Origin: Medicago truncatula
Taxonomy: Eukaryota > Streptophyta > Magnoliopsida > Fabales > Fabaceae
NCBI RefSeq assembly: GCF_003473485.1
Contig: NC_053043.1
Location: forward strand, 32,092,576 to 32,156,575
DNA length: 64,000 bases
Reading direction: 5' to 3'
The notes under the pieces were generated by a model. The model saw only the letters and a list, made by a program, of their open reading frames with translations. It did no database searches and had not been told where the DNA came from. Of the stretch, positions 11,956-24,943 are shown piece after piece; positions within the stretch are counted from its first letter, which is position 1, and each line of letters starts with the position of its first letter. Both the position numbers and the translations under genes were made by a program.

Positions 11956-13125
11956 TCAATTTCATCCCTCCTTCAAGGCTCACCGTTAACGGTGATGACA
12001 TGTGATGTTAAACGCATACGTGGATTGCCAACTCATATACCATATATTTAGGGACGAAATTGATCGAAAATTTTGATTTTTTTTTTGAACTTTTTCTTAA
12101 AATGAAAATCATTACAAATTTCTAGATCATCATATCGATCCCTGAATTATTCATTAAAAATCAAGATGGTCCATGAATTATGTTATTCACTATCAAATCG
12201 ATCCCTAAATTATTTATCTTAATTATTAAACTGATCCTTGATGCTGTCAAATAAATACTAAAAACTAAAAGAACATATTTAACTATTATTTATTACATTC
12301 TGCATGTTTGAAATGAAACTTCATCTATGTTGAATGTAGTCTCCAAGGTCTTCATGCAAAAGTGTTGAAACCACTTCAAATTATCTGTTTTCTACACCCA
12401 CAAGCATTTTGCATATTTTTTGCACCCAAGATGATGATGAAAACCTTATTGCCACAACTTCTGGATCTATGAGATAAAGTCATGTTTCAGTTACCTCGGT
12501 AACTTTTCTTTTCATTAGGACGCCATAAAAATTTGAAAGAGAGGTTAAGAAAAACACTATGGATGAAAATGATGTTATTGTAATTTGTGACAAGGACCCT
12601 TTTAAATTTGCATACACATTACGTGTTAAATATTAATTGATGTGGATTATATTATTCAATTTTATCTTGTATTATCATGTTTTGGTTGTATTTATTTTTA
12701 TGGGTTACACATTAATGCATGTTTGATCACAAACTGTCAACGTGTCTTATTCTCACGCTGCTAGTCACGATTTTAAATGGTGAAAAGTTCTTTTATCTCT
12801 TTATTGTTGTACTACCAAATCAAGGTTTGTTTTGCTTGAGAGTTAAAATAAAAATAAATAATTCAGAGATTGATTTGATGGTGGGTGACATAATTCAGAG
12901 ACCATCTTAATTTTTAATGAATAATTCGGAGATCAATTTGACAATGTAGCGATTTGTAATGACTTTCCTTAAAAAAATCAAATATTTCCATCAATTGCAT
13001 CCATGAATACGTAGTATCTGATTTGGTTATCCACGTCAGTATTTAACGTCATACGCCATCACCGTTAACAATGAGACTTGACGGAGAGAACAATGTGATC
13101 GATGTCCGTAAAATTATGAGACTTT
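11955..13125. mobile_element. 1.2-kb fold-back element
   Basis: Inverted arms of roughly 250 bp: the left arm contains CACCGTTAACGGTGATG near 11980 followed by gggacgaaattgatcg; the right arm contains the complement near 13060. Within the arms, phrases such as atcgatccctgaattatt recur inverted. The centre (12250-12850) has no recognisable gene. Exact ends and target duplication are not resolved because the left end abuts the LINE fragment. Confidence 0.65.
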
Positions 13126-13194
13126 TTAGTCATTTCAAATAATTTGAAGACAAAGCAAATTCGAAGATGGAAATGCCTTTTCACTCTACAATTA

Positions 13195-13488
13195 CTCACT
13201 CCGTCCTGTATGTAAGCTCCTTTTGCTTTTTTCACATTTCTTAAAAAAAATTGTTAGTATAATTAATGTGTTTATTTTATGTGTTAATATTACTAAATTG
13301 TCCTTTGTTTGTATGTGTATTAAATTTGACTTTTTATATTTCAAGACAACAAAACAAGTTAGTAGTAGTATATTAATTAAAGGTATGTTTAGAAAAATAA
13401 TAATAAATACATCTAATAATTTGAAAAGAAGTTTACATTTATCGACATTTTTAGTGAATTGAATGTTTTCATATAGATACGGAGGGAG
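13195..13488. mobile_element. Stowaway-like MITE
   Basis: Ends CTCACTCCGTCC and GGACGGAGGGAG-like (ATACGGAGGGAG) in inverted orientation, bounded by TA on both sides (13193-13194 and 13489-13490). This is the pattern of Tc1/mariner-derived Stowaway elements. Confidence 0.65.
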
Positions 13489-15529
13489 TAATTAGGAAAA
13501 ACATAGCTCGATTTTTGATGCACCGATTTTTAGAATAAAAAATAGGACTAAATGGCAATGTATCAATCTAATGCACACTCACATGCGAGTCAGGAACCAG
13601 AACACAAGAAAATGCAGCAGTTGCATGTGGATTGTCTTTGTTCTTATGTGTCTTATAAAATTAAATTAAATTAAACAAAGCCACATAGAGGCGCACAGGT
13701 CCAATAAAGACAAAACAACATCTTTGGGATTTTGTCCAAGTTAGATTATTGTTAGTAACATTCATTCATGATTCACTTTTACCTTTAACCTACCATTGGA
13801 CTTAATAACTGTCATGGCTAAAAAATTCTAACCAGAAAACAAAAATAATATAATCTCACCAAACCAAACTATACAGCATGTGACATCAAAGGTATCTTAA
13901 CAAACTCCCATGTGTATATATCAAATCAATCTTAACAAACTTAAACGGTTGAATTATTGTATAGGAAGTTATTTATAGTTAGTTTATTTATTGAACTAAT
14001 GATTTTAAAAACTTATAAAATATATCAAGTGCATGCATGTGAAATTGGGGGATCAATGGATTCCCTCGTATTCAATTTTAGTTATTTGGAATCTCAACCT
14101 CTAATCTAATATGTTGAATGAAAGAGAGTTTCTTTAAAAATAAAGATAGATCGATTAATTGGTGGAGATTAAAGACATGATCCTTTCATATATTTTTTCA
14201 ACATAATGGGGTCATATTTTTGTTTCCTAACAGTGACATTGACAACGACTATTCTTTGTTAAAGAACAATGATAAATGATATTTGAATAACTATTATTAG
14301 AACAACAATTGTGACAACATTTCTTGTCTCTTCTTTTGGATGAAAAACAATAGAAAGAAAGAGAGAGAAAGAGAATTATTCTTGAGAAATGATATTTATA
14401 CAATTACTTTGGAACAAAGTATTAGAGTCTCTTACCATACTCATATCAACCACATGTTGGTAGGGAGGTCTAGGGGACAAGGATTATTCTCCCGATCCTC
14501 GTCATGCAAAGTGCTCCCTACCCCGTCTCCGTTCCCTATCTCGGGAAATATTTCTTGTGCCTGGGTATTGTCCATATGCCGATACTCTATCAACATACAA
14601 AAGAGACTCGAGAGAGCTTTCTCCCTCATCCTCATCCATACGAGGAAAAATTTCTCACCCGCGAATTTCCAAATGTGATAATTTTCACAGAAACCCCGCT
14701 TAAAAATACAAGTTGACATCCTTAAATACTGATTGACACATGTGAAGTTTGAGATGTAATCTTACTTAATGAATATTAAGAAAATAATAATAATGCTTTA
14801 CCGTGAGAAAAGTCTAAAGGCACAGTAAGTAAGATATGGATTTGTTAATCATCCAAAAGAAAAAGAAAAATAAAGATAAGATTTGTTTAGCATATAATAT
14901 AAAACGGTCAGAGATGTAACCTAAGTAAGGGATAATATAAAATAAAAGAAGATGAACGTAATCTAAGGAAGTAGGGTAGGGTCCTATGCAACAACAGGGA
15001 ACGATGGCCTTTCATTTTCAACATTTTGAGGGCAATAGCATCAGCAACAAAAGGCCAATAGCCGCATGGTCTTGTGCTTAAATTGTGTCTCTTTCTTTTC
15101 AGATAATTTCTAATTAGGTTTGCCATGTGTTGCTTTATACACTCTTTATTCAAAATCTTATTTGTCTTGTGTGAATCAATGACTCTAATATGGAACGACA
15201 TTGCCTTTTTATCTTTGATTTGATATTGCTTTTATAGAACCAACCAATTAAAAGTCTTGGTTCAAATAAGTGGGAAGGAATCTAATCTGATACATACCCT
15301 AAAATGGTTTCTAAATTTTATTTCATGCTTTCATATATGATACGTGTTATATTGAGATAGAAAGAAATTTTTTGAATTAATTATTTCAAAAATGTGTATT
15401 AAAATAAATTTTTGTGGACATATACATTTTTTAAATGGAAAATCAAATATATAAAAAAAAAAAATAATAATCAACGTAAATACAAGGAATATCACTAATA
15501 CTCAAGTCAAAAAAACACTAAAAAGATAA
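13489..15529. other. Intergenic DNA, no gene
   Basis: Open frames at 14340-14720 overlap on both strands in a stretch of ggggat/cctcgtc-like words and show no domain. The - strand frame at 14908-15201 also lacks recognisable content. Confidence 0.35.
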
Positions 15530-16010
15530 ACAAGAAAAAAAAAATATTACGCCCAACAACATTGACCCATCTAATAACCACGACCAACCTGCACAAGCCA
15601 ACATGATCCAATGACATTCGATCAATAAACCTCTATCTGTCGGAACAAGTTCCACCTCCCACTCGTAGTAGTAGGAAGAACACCAAGAGTTCTTACCAAA
15701 AAACATTTCTAAGAAAATAGATAATTTATCCTGATATCCACCATTTGCTCTCCAGAGGTTAACTTCTTAGTGAAGATTATACCATATATCATAAGATTTT
15801 CAGATGAACCACACAACATCATACAAAATTAAAGTCAAACTCAACTCTTCAACCGACCCATAGTCCTTAGAAAAAGACAATGATGCTCTGCACATCCAAC
15901 AGGGAAACAAACTCGCACTCTAACCACCTAAAGATATTACACCACACACGAGAACGAGCTCACATGTAACACACATGTGAGTAGACGACTCCAACACAAC
16001 CCCACAAATG
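15530..16010 (-). pseudogene. Degenerate LINE zf-RVT fragment
   Basis: On the - strand, broken frames carry the order seen in plant LINE ORF2 ends: a CELVS..VWCNIFRWL-like block, then LILYDVVWFIWK, then a short frame at 15706-15518 (NSWCSSYYYEWEVELVPTDRG). Frameshifts and stops are frequent. This is a recognition by motif order only. Confidence 0.45.
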
Positions 16011-16639
16011 CATTTTACAGTTGAGCTCACATCTTAATTTACACACACATTTATTAATATGTTGTCATGTCGGTTAATTAAGATGAAAACACATGAGTTA
16101 TAATATTCATTAACTCAGGTAGCAATATATCGTCAGATATATGTGTAAAATAATTATACACTAATAAAGTATACTAATTAAACTCTGAGCTCTTTACGAA
16201 TGTCCAAAATTTCAATAGGTACCCATGCACATTGTAGATAAGCCACATTCCCTAAATAAAAAATTAATATATAAATTTAATAGAAAAATTCTTTGGAAAA
16301 TTGCATTTTTTTTAATATTTTTTTTCAAAGCACACCTTTTTTTTTATACCACTTATATTTCCATCCCAAAAAAATAAATAAACTTAAATTAAGTAACAAG
16401 AACAAAATTAATTAAAGTCGAGTTTTTTTGTATTATATAACTACTGTTGAGCTAAAAAGTATAATCAACAAAGTGTATACATTTTTTAGATGAACACACT
16501 AATACAATAAAGTTTTATTGGTTGAGAAAATTCAGTACACCAAGAATTGAACAAGATTTTAACCTTAGTCAATGATGAAACCAAACATACCGATCAACCA
16601 GCTTAGATACACGTACTAAGTACGTGGCATATTCGTTAT

Positions 16640-16682
16640 AATCTCCCTTTCACTATTTTGGTTAAAATCTCCCTTTCACTAT
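16640..16682. repeat. Micro-insertion between 17-bp direct repeats
   Basis: AATCTCCCTTTCACTAT at 16640-16656 and 16666-16682 (perfect), separated by the 9 nt TTTGGTTAA. Confidence 0.55.
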
Positions 16683-16740
16683 ATATAAGTGTAAATAATT
16701 CACGTGTAGTTTTTTTTTTTGTATTATTTAATGTTTTTTT

Positions 16741-16745
<5 letters not shown>

Positions 16746-16785
<40 letters not shown>
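16746..16785. repeat. (TA)n microsatellite
   Basis: About 20 uninterrupted TA dinucleotides. The 66-codon frame through it (a run of Ile-Tyr) is an artefact of the repeat. Confidence 0.95.
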
Positions 16786-16788
<3 letters not shown>

Positions 16789-16959
16789 GTATAATTGTTT
16801 TTTTCTCTGAACCGAGTATCTTTTGTGCAACTGCAAAGATTAATCTCTTAAAATAAACAGGATTATTATGAGTAATAGAACTCTCTCACAATTTAACATT
16901 GTTAAATTCTCGGACTCATACCATCAATGAAATGTTTACTTGCTACTTGATCGGTTGTA

Positions 16960-17056
16960 AATTTGTAAACTTTTGAGGTCCTTTCTCGCACACCTTGTGC
17001 TTTTAAGGAGTCTCCTTTGGTTGTAATATATTTATTTTTATTGTTAAAAAAAAATT
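16960..17056 (+). repeat. LINE 3' UTR remnant with poly-A
   Basis: A stretch resembling the conserved 3' end of legume LINEs (gtgcttttaaggagtctcc followed by a T-rich tract and a run of nine A at 17046-17054). No coding part is left. Confidence 0.4.
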
Positions 17057-17057
17057 A

Positions 17058-17103
17058 ATGAAATATACTTTTGTCTCTCAAAAAAAATGAAATAGACTTT
17101 TGT
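17058..17103. repeat. Micro-insertion between 17-bp direct repeats
   Basis: ATGAAATAKACTTTTGT at 17058-17074 and 17087-17103 (one mismatch) around the 12-nt CTCTCAAAAAAA. It adjoins the LINE-like poly-A just upstream. Confidence 0.6.
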
Positions 17104-18520
17104 AAAATATACTTAAAATTTCTCTTTTTTAGTTAAAAATTTAACGAAGTTTTTTACTTCTTAAAATGACATAATTTAGAATGAAAAAAATACTGATTTC
17201 TTATATGATTGTCTTTGAAGTCACTCATAATCACTTATACTGTGACATAACATGGAGGTGTGTGTCTCTTAATTTTATTTTATTTTATGAAAAAAAAGTC
17301 AAATATTTTTAATGATTTAATGATTATTATTGATTGGCAATTTGGCATTGTAAAATATAATTACACGACAATGTATGTTATATAAAGATAAATTAAACCC
17401 TTATACAAAATAAATGTTACATAAAAACTTCAATAGAGGATCACTGCTCTTAAAAAAATAAATACCTTTCATTTATGGTTTCACATAATTTTTTACTTTT
17501 ATGGTACTCTAAATATAATAGCAAGTTCAAAAATCATTTGTTGATTTTACACATTTATGATTATATTATTCCTTTCTTTAGATGAATGTAATATTTTGGA
17601 GAGAAAATCATAACAATTAGAGATATATTACGAAATTTTTCAATATTCATTTAACGAGTTATCATCCACTATCAATATTATATTGACCGAGTGAAATTAA
17701 ATTTAAATCTCTTATGTAAATGTCGGATAAAATTATAATAATGAAAAAAGACTCCTTTAAGAATGTTTATCTGAATCACCTATTGAAGATTAATCATCAA
17801 CAAAGTCAATTAATATTTCACACCAATATAGTTGAAGAAAGAGTTGATATAGGCTATCAAACACTTTTTTGTACCCAACAACCATGAATAGAACCTTTAA
17901 ACAATACATTGATATTGATATTTGTTGCTTCAACTAAAGAAAACCATTTTTTATTTTGCTTAATTTCATTGACCTAATCCAATACTTCTTTTTTTGACCA
18001 TAAACCTAATCCAAAACTAACCTTAAAAGGACCATTTCAAAAAATAAATAAAAGAAAGAACTAATCTTATAAGTTGGAGGGAATTTTTAAGTCCAACATA
18101 ATATAATATTTTATATCCAAAAGCATTTGATGAAATTGTAAGAGATCTCTTCCAATTTAACCATAGATTTTAGGTTTGAATTAAAAACTCTAGTAATTTA
18201 ACAATGTTAAATCTTTAAAGGGAGAACTCTATGAACCATTGTAGTTCTAATCGACTTAAATGAATAGTTTCGGCAATCGCGCACAAAACAAGCAAAATTA
18301 TAATATACTTTTTAACTTAATAAGGAGCTCAACAACCGACTAATCAAATAACCAATCTCAACGTATCAAATAACCAATCTCAACGTTCACTAACGTAAAT
18401 ACATACTGAAGCACGAACGTCTGATTCAACAATTGAGATCTCGAGAAAGACACTCATATGTCTCAAATCTTCGTCATCCGACCCAATTGAGATTAATTAT
18501 TATATATTGAGTGATATAAT
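17104..18520. other. AT-rich intergenic DNA upstream of CTP synthase
   Basis: No gene seen; about 75% A+T by eye. It includes one micro-insertion at 17972-18017. Confidence 0.4.
17972..18017. repeat. Micro-insertion between 14-bp direct repeats
   Basis: ACCTAATCCAAWAC at 17972-17985 and 18004-18017 (one mismatch). The 18-nt filler reads TTATGGTCAAAAAAAGAA on the - strand. Confidence 0.55.
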
Positions 18521-18521
18521 T

Positions 18522-19298
18522 TATAAATATAATTATTTATATTTATTTTTAATTTAGGAGTGATGAATTTTGGTCCTTTTTAAAGTTGAAAGGTGAAGCC
18601 ACATCTTCCATGTTCACCAGCCGCCTGTAAGAACAACAGCAACAAGAAGAAGAAGAGAAGAGAAAAGGGTGCATTTTTCACCCTCTTCCCTATCCAAAAC
18701 TCTCTTCATTTTCCTTCTATTACAAACAATCAAAATCCCAATTCAAAACCCTTCAAAACCATCCATTTTTTGTTTGATTTGAGCCATTATAGTGATTAAT
18801 ACTTTTGTTGAAGATTTTATCTATAAAGAGAGAAACCCTTTCGGAAATAGAGAGAGAAAAAAATCAAGAACCATTGTAAACACCGTCATTGTGAACAAGG
18901 TTGTTGAAAGTTTCTTCCTTTTTCTATTTTTTGTTATTTTCCTATTTTCATATGTTTTTTTCCTCTTATGATATCTATGTTAATGTCTCTTGTCACTGCC
19001 ACTATATATCTATCTTATCCGAATCATATTACTTTGTGTTTTCATTTTGCATTGTGTTTTTGTTTTTTTTGTACTGTTGTTGTCATCATTCTTAGTTTTA
19101 TCAGAGCAACAAAAAAGGGTCTGTACTCTTTTTTCAGTATAAGTACCTAAGTGCTTGTGTTTACGACAATATATATCTGTCTGTTTTTATAGTCATAGGT
19201 TGTGTTGTTTTGTTTTAGTACTGATTTTTTGGTGTTTGTTGTGGATTTGTGCATTTTGTTTGGGACAAGTACAGTATCCAACGTAGGAAGGAGGAAAA
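18522..19298 (+). promoter_or_regulatory. Promoter and 5' leader of CTP synthase
   Basis: TATAAATATA at 18522-18531 is a good TATA box; transcription would start near 18555-18560. The leader contains CT/GA-rich stretches. It probably holds an intron from GAACAAG|GT at about 18900 to an acceptor near 19274 (TACAG) or 19285 (GTAG). The frame at 18593-18799 opens with GTG, not ATG, so it is not a credible uORF. The spliced leader would end GGAAGGAGGAAAA before the ATG. Confidence 0.5.
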
Positions 19299-22200
19299 AT
19301 GAAGTATGTTTTGGTGACTGGTGGTGTTGTGAGTGGACTTGGAAAAGGAGTTACTGCTAGCAGTATTGGACTTCTTCTTCAAGCATGTGGTCTTCGAGTT
19401 ACTTCTATCAAGATTGGTATTTTTCTTATTTATCTTCTTTGGATTTGACTCTCACAGCCTCTATATATACACTTGTATGTACATATATACATGGTTTTAA
19501 ATTGCGGTTACGTTGTGTATTGTGGTAAAATGCAGCAGATGCGGTTGTGATGTCATGGCAGAGACCTCAAAATCTTTTATGTTGCTGTTGCAATTGTGGC
19601 TGCGGGCCGCAGTATAAAACCATGTATATGTGCATATAAATCACATAGATACACATATCTGTGTAATACATGTACTTATGTATATGTATGTATCTATGAA
19701 ATTGCCATTTAAATGGATGAATAACCATCACTTGGCTATGCGAGGTTTCATTTGATTGGAACTCTCGAACAAAAAGGGGGTTTTTCTTTGTTTGATATAA
19801 AATTGGATTAGTTTGTTCTTATTGAGCTGGAGTATTTTTCTCTGATGTTTTCTTTTCTGATTTTGAGGTATCTTTATCCTCTTTCTGTATGTTCCTATCA
19901 CCTTAATATATTTTTTCTTTTATTTAAGGTAAAAATAGCAGTTCCAATTTTGTGCTCAGTATTTCCCTTCCATTCTATAAGAAAGCAAAATGTTATCTTT
20001 CTATTTTATCATTTTATATAATAATATAAAGTACCTATTTTTTTTAATTTTGTTTAAATTTATTTATCATTTGTAGATCCCTACCTGAACACTGATGCGG
20101 GGACAATGTCTCCTTTTGAACATGGAGAAGTGTATGTCCTAGATGATGGTGGTGAGGTAAAAACACATATATATATATATTTTTCTATCCTAAGGATGCA
20201 AATTACTAGTTTATTGTTGGGATTTTGGTGCCTAGTTGATATTTACAATGACATGCCATTAACCATTTTCTGAATATACTTATGTTGTTTTTTACCACTT
20301 GTTCACTCTTTTCAAATTTTGTCATTTTACATGAAAGTACAGACAAATTTATCTTTTATTTGTTCACTTGGGTGGTTTGACTCTAATTTTTAGTTTGAAA
20401 TTTTTATTCTTTCTTTTATATGTATTGAAGGTTGACCTTGATCTTGGAAACTATGAACGTTTCTTGGACATCAAATTGACCCGCGACAATAACATCACTA
20501 CTGGAAAAATTTATCAGGTGAACAAATGAACGTCCTTTTTACCTGTATTTATTATTTGGTTTTGACTTGCCATGCCTAACGTGTTGTTGGACTTTTATTT
20601 GAATGTCTTTTAGTCTGTTATTGAGAAGGAGAGAAGAGGAGATTATCTTGGAAAGACTGTTCAGGTATGTTTAATCATTTTAATTTTTCTTCTTTGATGC
20701 TATTTTTAATTGTTTTTGGTGCCTTAGTTTTCATTTTGTCTTTACTTTATTTGTAGGTTGTTCCACACATAACAGATGCCATCCAAGAGTGGATAGAGCG
20801 TGTAGCACAGATTCCGGTTGATGGTAAAGAAGGGCCTGCCGATGTTTGTGTCATCGAATTGGGTGGAACTATAGGTAAGTTAATATTCTTAGCAAAAAGC
20901 TTTTTTATAAATATAGAATTTGAACTTGATTTGCAGTACTACTATAATTCCATCATCCATTCAATTTTTCCATATTTTAAAGAAATTTAAAATGGTTTCT
21001 ATTTGGTAAATAGTGAGAGAAAGTAGTAATATAGTATTTTGAAACCTTTGTTTAATTAAAATGATTTTTCTTTGATGCAGGGGATATTGAGTCTATGCCT
21101 TTTATTGAAGCACTTGGTCAATTTTCTTACCGCGTAGGTAATGTTTGTCACACCGAAAACCTCTTGCTAATTTACATAAGCTAATTTGGTTTTTGGTGTA
21201 CTTGAGTGAGTAAAACTATCTAATTTTTATTTTACAAAAAATATTTTGTAGGCCCTGGAAACTTTTGTTTGGTTCATGTCAGCCTTGTTCCTATTCTCAA
21301 CGTTGTTGGCGAACAGGTATGTTGTAAAATATGTCACCAGTTTGCAATATTATTCTAATTAGAAATGATTGCGAAGTAAAATTGCTTCAAGTAATGCCAT
21401 AAATAAACTCGGTGGAGTTTTTTTGGTTGTATCTTTACAAGTGGTATTATCGTACACTTATATGAAGTTTTAATCTGCAGAAAACAAAGCCAACTCAGCA
21501 CAGTGTTCGCCAACTCAGAGGATTAGGTTTATTCCCCAATCTTCTTGCTTGTCGCTGTTCAAAGGTATGTCTCTTGTCTTTATTTCTCTTTTTATTGTTC
21601 TGCCAGTTCCATGTGTTGACAATTAAAGAATCTATATTTCACTTGTCTTTTTCACTAGGAACTTGACGACAATGCTAAGGCAAAACTTGCTCAATTTTGT
21701 CATGTGCCGGTAATACGACATTAATGTTTTCATCTTTGACACCGCGTATCAATAACAGCCGCACAATGATACTAATAATCTTAAAACACGCTTTTGTATC
21801 TGCAGTTATCAAACGTACTTACTCTCCATGATGTTCCAAATATTTGGCACATTCCCTTGCTATTGAAAGTAAGTAATTATATTGTCTTTTGAAACTCCTT
21901 TCTATGACTGGAGGAACTATATTTATGAAGTTCAGTTTGTTTATTTATGGCTTTTATTAACTAAACATTTTGTCTTTTCCTGGGAACACTTGAATTGCAT
22001 GCTTTTCATTGAGTGGTTTAATTTGTGTAAGATTCTGATTTTCTTTTTCTTTTGAATTTATTTTCTGTCCCAAATAGGACCAGAAGGCGCATGAGTCGAT
22101 CCTGAAAGCATTAAACCTGCCAGGGTTCGTTTGACAAAACTCTTTATTTTTTGTATTGGCTTATAACTCCCTCCCATGATTATTAATTTCATACGATACA

Positions 22201-24943
22201 TGCGAGCCGTATCTCGATACGAATTTCTATTGTGTATCTATTTCGGACATGAATCTCAATCTTCTAATTCATTCTATCAATCACTACCTAAACTTTGTGT
22301 AACAAACCACTTTTTTCTTGTCAACTTTGTATAGATTACCACTTTTTCATTTGATTTATGACTTGAATCTTGAATTATCTTACAATTCAAGATTTAAAAA
22401 ATAGATCTTCTGATTCACGGTTGAATCTCGATTTGGTAGCCATGCTCTCCCTCCCTGTTGCCATAAAAAATCCTTATACATTGCGGTTTGATGTTCTGAA
22501 AACGTAATGTTAGTTTAAGTTTCTTTCATTGAACTAATGGCATTTTTATTGCAGTGTTGCTACAAAGCCTAATTTGAAGGAGTGGACTGTTAGGACAAAG
22601 AATTATGACAAGTGTCATGAAACTGTAAGTCTGAAACATATCATCCAAAGATTAAAAAATCAACATATCTTGAGTTTTCCAAATATCCACAACTGTTGAG
22701 CTCACAACTATTCTGTGCCTCACAGGTTAGAATTGCTATGGTGGGAAAATATACCGGTCTTTCAGATGCATATCTTTCTGTTCTTAAGGTAATTTCTCCG
22801 AAATTAGTGGTCCATAATAATTTGCATTCACTTTATGCATTCTCTGCAACTTTCATCTCTAGTACCTAATGTTGCTAAAAAGAGATGAAAGTAAACTTAT
22901 TAATCTAATATTCTGTTATTTATATAGGCACTTTTGCATGCTTCTGTTGCTCACAATCGTAAACTTATTGTGGACTGGGTTCCAGCTGGGGATCTTGAAG
23001 ATGTTACCTATGGCGAGGTCATTACTAATGTTTCAGTTGTACAAAAATATTAATTAATTTTTTGGTTTTCAGTACGCTGATGATTTATGTAACTGCAGGA
23101 TCCAAATGCTTATAGAGCTGCTTGGAGTCTTTTGAAGGTTTCCTACTATTTAAACTGAACGTGTTTTCTTCAATATTTCTAAACTAATGCTAATGTTTTA
23201 TTTAAATAACTGTATCTAAGTGAAATTATTAACCGGTGTATGGACTCCGCTGCAGGGTGCAAATGGAGTTCTAGTTCCAGGTGGTTTTGGTGACAGAGGA
23301 GTGCAAGGGAAAATTCTTGCTGCTAAGTATGCTCGAGAACATAATGTTCCATATCTCGGCATTTGCTTGGGAATGCAAATTGCTGTTATTGAGTTTGCAC
23401 GATCTGTTCTCGATCTCCATGACGCTACTAGTACAGAATTCGATCCTGAAGCCAAGACCCCTTGTGTCATATTTATGCCAGAAGTATATTCTCTTATACT
23501 CCTACACCAGTTGATAATATTGTTCCTCTGAGAACCTTTGTTAAACATGTATGTGTTTCATTGATAGGGTTCAAAGACACATATGGGCGGAACTATGCGT
23601 CTTGGTTCAAGGACAACTTATTTCCAAGTTGATGACTGCAAATCTGCAAAATTGTAAGAATTAAGAACTCAAGCTTACTTACACATGTATAGGTTTTCCG
23701 TCACCTTGTTAATTAAGGGCCTGATTGGATTGAATTAGTCTATTGACATAAGCAATTGTGAGATTGTTTGGGGGAGCTTATATAAACAATTTGCAACACT
23801 TCCTCAACAATTGTGACATAAGCTTTCTAGGATAGCTTATGAAAATAGCTTATTGCTTATAAAAAATAGTATAATTTTATTATATCTTTTGTTATAGAAA
23901 TAGTTTATACATAAGCACTTAGTTGTTTATCCACATGACCTTAATATATTTTGGAATTTTTTGTAGGTATGGTAATGCAAGCTCTGTTGATGAGCGACAT
24001 CGGCATAGATATGAGGTAATTTGTGTTTTTATGCTGAAACTTTCTTTGCGAGCAAAGATGCAATGGGGGTCACACTAACAACTTTTATGCTGTATGTACA
24101 GGTAAATCCTGACATGGTATCTCAGCTAGAGAGTGCCGGTCTATCTTTTGTTGGTAAAGATGAAACCGGGAGTCGCATGGAGGTGTGTATTTATTTACAT
24201 GAAACTGCAAAGGCACTGATCTTAAGATTTGCGCAATAATGATATTAATTGTAGTAATAATAATAATAATAATTTTGGTAATTATGGTTATGAGTGCAGA
24301 TTGTTGAACTGCCTAGCCATCCATTTTTTATTGGCGTTCAGTTTCACCCTGAGTTCAAGTCCAGACCAGGGAAACCTTCTCCCCTCTTCTCAGGTATTTT
24401 CTCTACAAATTCACCAGTCATCTTTTACTATTCAAAATCATTTATTGATGTTGTCATGTTAAAGTAATAACAAAAAGTCACGTCAAAGTAATTATTTTAT
24501 TGTCCATCAAATTTGTCATTCTGGTTCCTGTTGGCGCTATTTACTTGACTATCGTTGATGAACCCTGTATCAGGGTGTAACAATGATTCCGTGTTACAGA
24601 CATGGCTAAGAATTAAAACCAGTTCCCTTCCACAATCATTCTTGATTATCACTGCAAATGGTTCTATTACATTTTCTAGTCATCTTAGTTTGATTGAATG
24701 ATTATCGAGTTATACACTAAATCTATTTGCCTTATTGATAAAACAGGATTAATAGAAGCAGCTTGTGAGCCAAAGAGGCCAGTGCTGAGTAACGGCCACG
24801 CCAAGTTAACTAATGGAATATATAATGGACACTCACCAATCCTGAAAGCACACCAAAATGGAAACGGTTTCATATCATCCAATGGATCCCTAAACGGCGT
24901 GTTTACCAATGGCAACGGAGTGTATGTGGATGGTAGTTGTTAG
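19299..24943 (+). CDS. CTPS: CTP synthase
   Basis: Makes CTP from UTP, ATP and glutamine, the last step of de novo pyrimidine nucleotide synthesis, in the cytosol. 21 exons with GT..AG introns keep one frame: 19299-19416, 20077-20156, 20431-20517, 20614-20664, 20757-20874, 21081-21137, 21252-21316, 21481-21564, 21659-21709, 21806-21868, 22078-22124, 22555-22624, 22726-22788, 22928-23017, 23099-23137, 23256-23483, 23568-23653, 23967-24015, 24102-24182, 24300-24393, 24747-24943. The product is 605 aa. The synthetase half opens with [19 protein letters not shown] (P-loop, residues 8-17) and has [20 protein letters not shown] and [14 protein letters not shown]. The glutaminase half has the nucleophile in GICLGMQ (Cys398) and the His525/Glu527 pair in FHPEF. 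The C-terminal about 50 residues are Asn-Gly rich. The start matches the conserved N-terminus of the family. Confidence 0.97.
19490..19624. mobile_element. Small MITE in CTPS intron 1
   Basis: Inverted ends CATGGTTTTAAATTGCGG and CCGCAGTATAAAACCATG enclose about 100 bp with gcggttgtg-type words, as in a common legume MITE family. It lies wholly in an intron and does not affect the coding sequence. Confidence 0.6.
23717..23940. mobile_element. MITE in CTPS intron 17
   Basis: Starts GGGCCTGATTGGATTGAATTAG and contains several ataagc/agcttat words; the same text recurs in reverse orientation at 49635-49775. Ends are not sharp and no target duplication is clear. Confidence 0.5.

Noticed and set aside
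14340-14720. Overlapping frames on both strands as a small gene
   Set aside because: No domain, no splice context; the text resembles a decayed ggggat-type repeat.
16636-16836. Frame with an Ile-Tyr run
   Set aside because: Translation of a (TA)n microsatellite.
18593-18799. A 68-codon uORF before CTP synthase
   Set aside because: It opens with GTG; there is no ATG at its start, and plant initiation there is not credible.
18901-19150. Hydrophobic short frames in the CTPS leader
   Set aside because: T-rich intron-like sequence gives Phe/Leu-rich frames by chance.
22160-22450. Possible MITE in CTPS intron 11
   Set aside because: Some cgatac/gaatc words repeat, but I could not find paired ends or a target duplication.
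23216-23548. 110-codon frame opposite CTPS exon 16
   Set aside because: Shadow of the coding exon on the other strand.
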